Positions 52,601-61,600 of a stretch of DNA of 64,000 nucleotides are shown piece by piece. The translations under genes and the position numbers were made by a program. The stretch's first letter is position 1. Every line of letters begins with the position of its first letter. The DNA lies in contig OZ024903.1 in assembly GCA_964017125.1 (NCBI GenBank), positions 78,489,028 to 78,553,027 on the forward strand. Direction: 5' to 3'. The DNA comes from Flabesymbios commensalis. Lineage: Eukaryota; Annelida; Polychaeta; Terebellida; Flabelligeridae. The notes beneath the pieces were generated by a model that was given only the letters and a program-made list of their open reading frames with translations, ran no database searches and was not told where the DNA came from.

Positions 52601-55600
52601 CACTCACTCACTCACTCACTCACTCACTCACTCACTCACTCACTCACTCACTCACTCACTCACTCACTCACTCACTCACTCACTCACTCACCCACCCACC
52701 CACTCACTCACTCACTCACTCACTCACCACTCACTCACTCACTCACTCACTCACTCACTCACTCACTCACTCACTCACTCACTCACTCACTCACTCACTC
52801 ACTCACTCACCCACTCACCTCACCTCACCTCACCTCACCTCACCTCACCTTAACCCCCCAACTGACTTACTCACTCACTAACTCATATAGTTAATCTCAT
52901 GTACATGTATAGACTCATGTACATGTAGCCTACATAAACTAGTCATCAATTCAATTTTAATAGTGTAGATAGTAACAAGGCCGGCTTTGATGTTCAAGTA
53001 TTTAGGATACTAAGCTACATTTGAAAACAGCTTTATTGGGTAACATTTTTATTTAATGTTAATTAAAATATAAACAAGACTACATAAGTCCAGGAGCTCC
53101 CGCTCCGAATTAGAATTTGATTTAAGCAATTTTGTGTAGGGTTATTAATGTAGTCCTAGGCTGGGTCAAAAATCAAGACGCAAGACAACTAGGTCTAAGA
53201 AGCTCAGTCTAAGAGTAAGATAAGAACTAGACAGTCTGTCAGAGATTGCAAACCTCGATTGAAATTAATGATCCTAATCAGTATCCCAGTAATGGTCTAC
53301 CTATCTGGCACGGTTTACCCGATACCAGGCCAATCGAGGTAACTAATAGCTGATTTACGGTCATTTTGAATTCGATATAAACTAGTTAAAAAATTAGGGT
53401 GCATCCTCCCCTGAAACCTCAAATTTTGTTTTATAGTAATGGACTAACATCTAACCCAGTTTGCAAAATATTGGGCATGTTAAAGTAAATAATGGCCGAT
53501 AGGGGGCCATTTTGAATTTGATCGAGTCAGAATTTTTCAAGATGCATCCTCAGCTGAAATCTCACATTTCATTCTATAGTAATCGTCTAGCTATCTAGCA
53601 CGGTCTACCAAATATCGGCCATGTGAAAGTTAATAATGGCCTAAAGGCGGCCATTTTGAATTTGATCAAGTCGAAATTTTCCAAGATGCATCCTCAGCTG
53701 AAATTTCACATTTCATTCTATAGTAATGGTCTAGCCATCTAGCACGGTTTACCAAATACCGTATTTTCTGGGTTATAAGACGCGACTTTTTTATTTTTAA
53801 AACCACTTTTAAAGGCTGGTGCGACTTATTCTCCGGTGCGACCTTTCTATGGTTTTCATCTCGGTCGAGGACAGCTGAAAAAAATCTAGAGTGGCCTCCA
53901 CCCTCTGTCACGTAATGACGCGATTGCCGTTCATGAACCGCTAACGTCATATCATCGTTTGAGGCCGTTGTATGTCAGTTTTTATACCATTAAGGAATGT
54001 TATTTAGTTTACTATTGATTAGCATGCATAATGCTCAAAAACAATATATTTAATTTACGATTAAATGGGTAAGAGTGTTTTAGTGAAAGATCGTGACTGT
54101 TTGTTTGTTTGTTTGTTGAGTTATGTCAGCCATTTTTCTCTGCATCAGGTCAGTATCGTCAGCATTCGCTAGGGGGCGAGACAATCGCAAGCAATTTACC
54201 GCATAAACACATCTATAGCATGTAAAGTGGAAGTCACATCAACCTTTAGCGCAAGTTTTTCGTCGATTTCTCAGTCAATTCTCAACCGATTTTCATGAAA
54301 TTTTACAAGGACTATTATCGGGCTCCCTGGCAATAAGCATGAAATTTTCATGACAAAATATTCTATAGCTCAAAAGTTAGACCTTTCGACATATAGTAGC
54401 ATAAATTTCTAATTAAATGACTTCCCTCTATAAACCCATTAGACTGTTTTAAGTTAAAATCTGTTTTAAGCCATGAATTGCATTACATGCCAGATGGTCT
54501 AACTTTTAAACTATACAATATTTATCAATGAAAATTTCACAGTGTTTGGCTGGGGACTCGATAATAGCCCTTGTTAAATTTCATGAAAATCGGTTGTGAA
54601 TTGACTGAGAAATCGCCGAAAAACAAACGCTACAAGTTGTTATTATTAATTTGTATTCACTGGGCTATAACCTAAATGAATGCCCTTTATCGACATCGCC
54701 ACCTGGTGAGTGTGGGTCAGTTACGGAAGTGGGAGCTCTCTAATGAGGTTGAAAAAAAACAATGGCGTCTGTCTTTCATCCATGGCATGGAAATAATTTC
54801 AAATAAATAACTAAATTTTATGTTCACGTACATTGAACAATATATTAAACACTTTTATTATAGACTTTTAATATCGGTCTACCAGGCTATTAAATAGCAT
54901 TGACTCTCTCCTCTTCTCTTGCTATAAACGCCAATGTACTGACACCTGACACTTGAATATCGTCAGACATGTCTCTGAGCCTGGTGCGTCATATCTGCCG
55001 GTGCGACCTGTCTATGGTTCGAGCCTAATCTTGAGCTTAGTGCGACTTATACTCCAGTGCGACTTATAGGCCGGCAAATACGGTAACTGCTATGTGAAAG
55101 TGAATAATGGCCGACAGACGGCCATTTTAAATTTGATCGAGTCAATTTTTTTAAAGATGCATCCTCTCCTGTAATCTCCCATTTTGTTTTATAGTAACGG
55201 TCCAGCTATCTAACACGGTTTATCAAATATCAGCAATGTGAAAGTAAATACTGGCCGATAGGCGGCCATTTTGAATTCGATTGAGTCGAAAGTTTTTAAA
55301 ACGCATCCTCTCCCTAAACGTCACATTTTGTTTTATAGTAATGGTCTAGCTATCTAGCACGGTTTACCTGATATCAGGCCTTTCGAGGTAAATAATGCTG
55401 ATTGTCTGCCATTTTGAATTCGTAAGTTCAAAATTTCCAGGGTGCATTCTCCCCCGAAAACTCACATTTTGTTTTATAGTAATCAGGTAATGGTCTAGCA
55501 ATCTAGCACGGTTTACCAAATATCAGCCATGTGAAAATGAATAATGGCCGAAAAGACGGCCATTTTGAATTTAATCAAGTCAAATTTTTTCAAGATGCAT

Positions 55601-58600
55601 CCTCATCTGAAATCTCACATTTTGTTTTATAGTAATGGTCTAGTCATCAAGCAAGGCCATATGATAAATATCGGCCATGTGAAAGTGAATAATGGCCGAT
55701 AAGCGGCCATTTTGAATTTCATCGAGTCGAATTTTTTCAAGATGCATCCTCAGCTGAAATCTCACATTTCATTCTATAGTAATCGTCTAGCTATCTAGCA
55801 CGGTCTACCAAATATCGGCCATGTGAAAGTTAATAATGGCCTAAAGGCGGCCATTTTGAATTTGATCAAGTCGAAATTTTCCAAGATGCATCCTCAGCTG
55901 AAATTTCACATTTCATTCTATAGTAATGGTCTAGCCATCTAGCACGGTTTACCAAATACCGTATTTTCTGGGTTATAAGACGCGACTTTTTTATTTTTAA
56001 AACCACTTTTAAAGGCTGGTGCGACTTATTCTCCGGTGCGACCTTTCTATGGTTTTCATCTCGGTCGAGGACAGCTGAAAAAAATCTAGAGTGGCCTCCA
56101 CCCTCTGTCACGTAATGACGCGATTGCCGTTCATGAACCGCTAACGTCATATCATCGTTTGAGGCCGTTGTATGTCAGTTTTTATACCATTAAGGAATGT
56201 TATTTAGTTTACTATTGATTAGCATGCATAATGCTCAAAAACAATATATTTAATTTACGATTAAATGGGTAAGAGTGTTTTAGTGAAAGATCGTGACTGT
56301 TTGTTTGTTTGTTGAGTTATGTCAGCCATTTTTCTCTGCATCAGGTCAGTATCGTCAGCATTCGCTAGGGGGCGAGACAATCGCAAGCAATTTACCGCAT
56401 AAACACATCTATAGCATGTAAAGTGGAAGTCACATCAACCTTTAGCGCAAGTTTTTCGTCGATTTCTCAGTCAATTCTCAACCGATTTTCATGAAATTTT
56501 ACAAGGACTATTATCGGGCTCCCTGGCAATAAGCATGAAATTTTCATGACAAAATATTCTATAGCTCAAAAGTTAGACCTTTCGACATATAGTAGCATAA
56601 ATTTCTAATTAAATGACTTCCCTCTATAAACCCATTAGACTGTTTTAAGTTAAAATCTGTTTTAAGCCATGAATTGCATTACATGCCAGATGGTCTAACT
56701 TTTAAACTATACAATATTTATCAATGAAAATTTCACAGTGTTTGGCTGGGGACTCGATAATAGCCCTTGTTAAATTTCATGAAAATCGGTTGTGAATTGA
56801 CTGAGAAATCGCCGAAAAACAAACGCTACAAGTTGTTATTATTAATTTGTATTCACTGGGCTATAACCTAAATGAATGCCCTTTATCGACATCGCCACCT
56901 GGTGAGTGTGGGTCAGTTACGGAAGTGGGAGCTCTCTAATGAGGTTGAAAAAAAACAATGGCGTCTGTCTTTCATCCATGGCATGGAAATAATTTCAAAT
57001 AAATAACTAAATTTTATGTTCACGTACATTGAACAATATATTAAACACTTTTATTATAGACTTTTAATATCGGTCTACCAGGCTATTAAATAGCATTGAC
57101 TCTCTCCTCTTCTCTTGCTATAAACGCCAATGTACTGACACCTGACACTTGAATATCGTCAGACATGTCTCTGAGCCTGGTGCGTCATATCTGCCGGTGC
57201 GACCTGTCTATGGTTCGAGCCTAATCTTGAGCTTAGTGCGACTTATACTCCAGTGCGACTTATAGGCCGGCAAATACGGTAACTGCTATGTGAAAGTGAA
57301 TAATGGCCGACAGACGGCCATTTTAAATTTGATCGAGTCAATTTTTTTAAAGATGCATCCTCTCCTGTAATCTCCCATTTTGTTTTATAGTAACGGTCCA
57401 GCTATCTAACACGGTTTATCAAATATCAGCAATGTGAAAGTAAATACTGGCCGATAGGCGGCCATTTTGAATTCGATTGAGTCGAAAGTTTTTAAAACGC
57501 ATCCTCTCCCTAAACGTCACATTTTGTTTTATAGTAATGGTCTAGCTATCTAGCACGGTTTACCTGATATCAGGCCTTTCGAGGTAAATAATGCTGATTG
57601 TCTGCCATTTTGAATTCGTAAGTTCAAAATTTCCAGGGTGCATTCTCCCCCGAAAACTCACATTTTGTTTTATAGTAATCAGGTAATGGTCTAGCAATCT
57701 AGCACGGTTTACCAAATATCAGCCATGTGAAAATGAATAATGGCCGAAAAGACGGCCATTTTGAATTTAATCAAGTCAAATTTTTTCAAGATGCATCCTC
57801 ATCTGAAATCTCACATTTTGTTTTATAGTAATGGTCTAGTCATCAAGCAAGGCCATATGATAAATATCGGCCATGTGAAAGTGAATAATGGCCGATAAGC
57901 GGCCATTTTGAATTTCATCGAGTCGAATTTTTTCAAGATGCATCCTCTCCTGAAATCACACATTTTGTTTTATAGTAATGGTCTAGCCATCTAGCACGGT
58001 TTACCAAATAACGGCCATGTGAAAGTGAATAATGGCCGATTGGCGGCCATTTTGAACTTGGACAAGTTGAATTTTTTCAAAATGCATCCTCTCCTGAAAT
58101 CTTACAATTTGTTTTATAGTAATGGTGTAGATATCTTGAGCGGTTTTCATGATACAGTAGATCCTGTCACCAACGACCTTGCTTCTGCCAGACAAAAAAA
58201 GTCGTTGGTGACAGAAAGTCGCTGGTCACAGGAATGAGTTTTTGCTGTAAAATTTGCGGGTGTGGCGCTGGTTCAATGTCGGGCTAATGACATTTACCAA
58301 CCACTGACCGGTAGTCATTGTGGATCAAAGTACGCGGTTGCGGCAACATTTCAATGCCTGTTCTAATATCACTGATTATGACGGTGTTTTTCAGAATGGC
58401 TGCTAGCTATGCTAATAACGCTAACAGAGCACACGTTATATAAACCCAGGTAGCTTCTGACCCTTAACAGACATGAGGCGTTGTATATTCACATTAAATC
58501 TGTCACTATAGGACAGATGATGTAGCCTTGGTGGAACAAAAAAATAACTGGTGGAACAAAAAAGGAACAGTTATTCATTACTGATGAATAATACGTAAGT

Positions 58601-61600
58601 GTGTTTACACTAACAGGAGCATTATGCCCACACTAAGATGTTTGTACCATCCCCGTCCCAGCAGACACAATACGTTGGATCAATGTTGGTTTAACGTTGG
58701 TCCACCGTCTACGATGCTGGACCAACGTTAATCCACCATTGAATCAACGTTTTGTGTCTGCTGGGTATATTCGGCCGGACCACGCTCATATAGGACGTTC
58801 GCTACGTGTGAATAAACACGCGTGGACGGCTCATTAAGGCAGTGTATTGTATTAACAGATTAAAGTGACTGGGGGATTAGTTATGTCCCGACGCGATGTT
58901 GTTCTAATGTTGGCCAACCCTGCATCAACATGATCAATGTCTCGTGCCAGTTGTATAGTCACCTAGTAAACATGAGCGATTGACCCAATGTTGTTTTATT
59001 GTGGGCTGACTTCGAAAACAGTGAGCCAACGTTAAAACAACATTGGGTCAACGTCTTGTGTTTGCTGGTCAGTGACTGCGCGTCTCATGTCTGGAGAGGG
59101 GTGTACTGTTGACTGACAGGCTGTGTATAGCGTAATTATGACGCCGCCGCTCTTGTCTACCAGCCAACACACAACTGAATAGCACTTGACATTTAGTGTG
59201 CTATAGACAATATTATTTGTATAATTAATCATGGCGTATCTTCTTATAACATCCCCGGAACAATATAATACGATTGTATTTTGAAATATGTTTAATTAGC
59301 GCTATGCAAAATAATTTTTTTTATGTACTTTTCGACTAATGAGAGCATTAAATTGATTAATAGGGCATATATTTAGTTGATTATTGGACATGAAGGGTTA
59401 GATTTTTTACCGGCGCGGGGTGATATTGCTGTGTAGTAACATCGATGGTCTAAGGTAGATAGACCTCTTGCGACAACAGCCTGATCTTCCAGCGTTATAC
59501 CTCTCTGTTAACCATGATATCCACACAGTCAGATCTGACATGCAGTGGTTTGCTCATGAATGTTTCCAAAAGTTGTATGACGAAAAAAGTTGAGGTCGTT
59601 GGACACAAGTAATATAATGACCTTTTGCCAGATATTTGAGGTCGCAAGTCGCGTTAGACAGAAAGTCGTTGATCACAGGTCGTTAACTATAGAAAAATGA
59701 TCCGTGCAAGAAAAAAAAGTCGTTGGAGACAAAAGGTCGTTGGTGGCAGGGTCGTTGATGACAGGATCTACTGTAATCCACAATATCAGGCCTGTCGAGG
59801 TGAATAATGGCCGATAGGCGGCCATTTTGAATTTTATCAACTTGAAATTTTTCAAGATGCATCCTCTCCTGAAACCTTACAATTTATTTGATATTAATGG
59901 TGTAGCTATCTTGAGCGGTTTTCATGATATTCAGCAATATCAGGCCTGTCGAGGTGAATAATGGCCGATGGGCGGTCATTTTGAATTTTATCGACCTGAA
60001 ATTTTTGAAGATGCATCCTCTCCTGAAACCTTACAATTTGTTTTATAGTAATGGTGTAGCTATCTTGAGCGGTTTTCATGATATTCAACAAAATATTTCA
60101 GTCGGATTTACCGATGTTATAATTTAGGTAAAAGTGCTGGGTCAACTTCAAGGTCAAGGTCCAAAAACTTGAAAAGGCACAACTAGGGACCTTAGAGAAC
60201 ATGTATGTGCAATACTTTTCGAGATCTGCTGCGGAAACAAAGTGCGCGTCAAAACGTCTAAATAGGTCATAGTTCTGAACCAAAAGTAGGTCAAAGTTCA
60301 AATACCCCAAAAGGCACAACTAGACCCCCTAGGGGTGTTGTGTGTAAAATTTGAAGACAATCGGACAAGTACTTTCAGAGATATGCTCCGGAAACGAATT
60401 GTTTACGGACGGCCCAATGCCGTAACATCATCATTTTCTCCTCTGCGACCTTGCGTATTGAATTCAGATTAAAAATATTTTAACCTGTCCATTATCCACC
60501 TGGAAGTTGTTAACCCATATACCAAAAATTGTTATCCTAGCTTATTTTCTCACAAAGTTATAGGCAAAATAAGAGGCAAAAAAAAAACGGAGGCGGAATC
60601 CATAGCTCCCTCCGTCTCACCTACGGTGACGGCGGGAGCTAACAATGATATGATACTAATAGTGGACATTGTTGTGGAACTGCCCTGATAAAAAAATAGC
60701 AGGCTAGTGCCGATGTTGGAGAACTGCAAGCTAGTACCTCTGAATCATGTTCAACTAAATAGAGAAAGACGACATCCTCTCTCGTTTTACGTATGGCAGT
60801 ATGCAGTGGAAATTCAGATTTAGATTTGAACATTTTGTAAACTAAAGGCGCTGGCATGGCGGCAAAATCTTCACTGGTAAAATCATTCTGAAACAGGCAT
60901 TATAATTGATTATACTGTATATAGTGATAACAAAAACTATAATGTAATACCCAGTAGTAACATTAATTATATTGAAACCACAAAATTTCAGGTCAAGATG
61001 ACAAAAAACTTGAGAACCTAACCTTTTAGCAGCCAAGTTAATTAATTAGAATTTTTACCCACTTGAAATTGTAACCATCAGTCCACAGCTACAAGTGATA
61101 TTTCTCAAAAAAAAGGCAAAACATTTTAAAATCTCAATGATTTGCACTTATCATCATTAGGTGATACTATTTTAGTTGCTTTTAAAAAGTTAACCCTTGT
61201 CCTGCCACGCCCGTATATATACGGTTTCAAGCAAATTTTAAGCCAAATTATATGTCATTGAAATGGATAATATAGTTTGTGGTGGATAATCAGTAAAGTC
61301 AAATAACTTGATTTAGAAGATGTATATTTCAAAAAATATAAATACACTTCGTCATTTGAAGCTGGAAAATGCGTTAGCAATTCTAGCTTCAAATAGAACT
61401 GAAAATACAATTAAAACAATTCAGCAGGACAAAAGTTAAGACAGTTAGTCATGATTGGCACTTAGAGGGTTAAAAGCTGAATTTGTGTTGTTCAAATATG
61501 TTGATTGCTAATTTTAACTCTCAGGGCCAAACAATCTAATTAAAATTTTATTCTTTCTACTTCACAAGGTACTTTTTTGATAGGTAATAAAAGGAATGAA

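Larger units (their letters stand above)
53535..57930. repeat. ~2.2-kb tandem duplication, near-identical
   Basis: The sequence from about 53,535 to 55,732 recurs from about 55,735 to 57,930 at an offset of 2,200, changing to 2,196 after a gttt count difference (54,099 against 56,299). No other difference was seen by eye. The breakpoints fall at ttttttcaagatgcatcctc in the 145-bp units, which suits unequal exchange between units. An assembly artefact is also possible. Confidence 0.9.
58155..59773. mobile_element. Pogo/Tigger-like non-autonomous element, 1,619 bp
   Basis: TA/CAGTAGATCCTGTCACCAAC ... reversed right end CAGTAGATCCTGTCATCAAC, TA on both sides, inserted at catgata/ttccac of a 145-bp unit. 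Subterminal repeats of gtcgttggtgacag occur at both ends. No transposase; the interior carries two full palindromic repeats (58657-58765, 58962-59067) and a half copy (58,888-58,945). A reversed, truncated relative is at 39942-40862. Confidence 0.85.
53074..60642 (+). mobile_element. Tandem-unit element copy D, composite with insertions and internal duplication
   Basis: Complete ends: 5' head acaagactacataagtccag (53074) and a single 3' hairpin module ending CTAA at 60642. The ~145-bp unit arrays occupy 53,285-53,758, 55,084-55,958, 57,280-58,154 and 59,776-60,093; the unique 3' domain is 60,094-60,585. It is interrupted by two copies of a CCGTATTT-family TIR element and by one pogo-like element, each at a TA. 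A block of about 2.2 kb is duplicated in tandem. Without these additions the length would approximate copy A. It fills the intron between exons 2 and 3. Confidence 0.85.

Noticed and set aside
53666-56150. Two identical 94-residue ORFs on the minus strand
   Set aside because: Both lie at the same place in the duplicated block and run across a TIR-element edge; they are by-products of the duplication.
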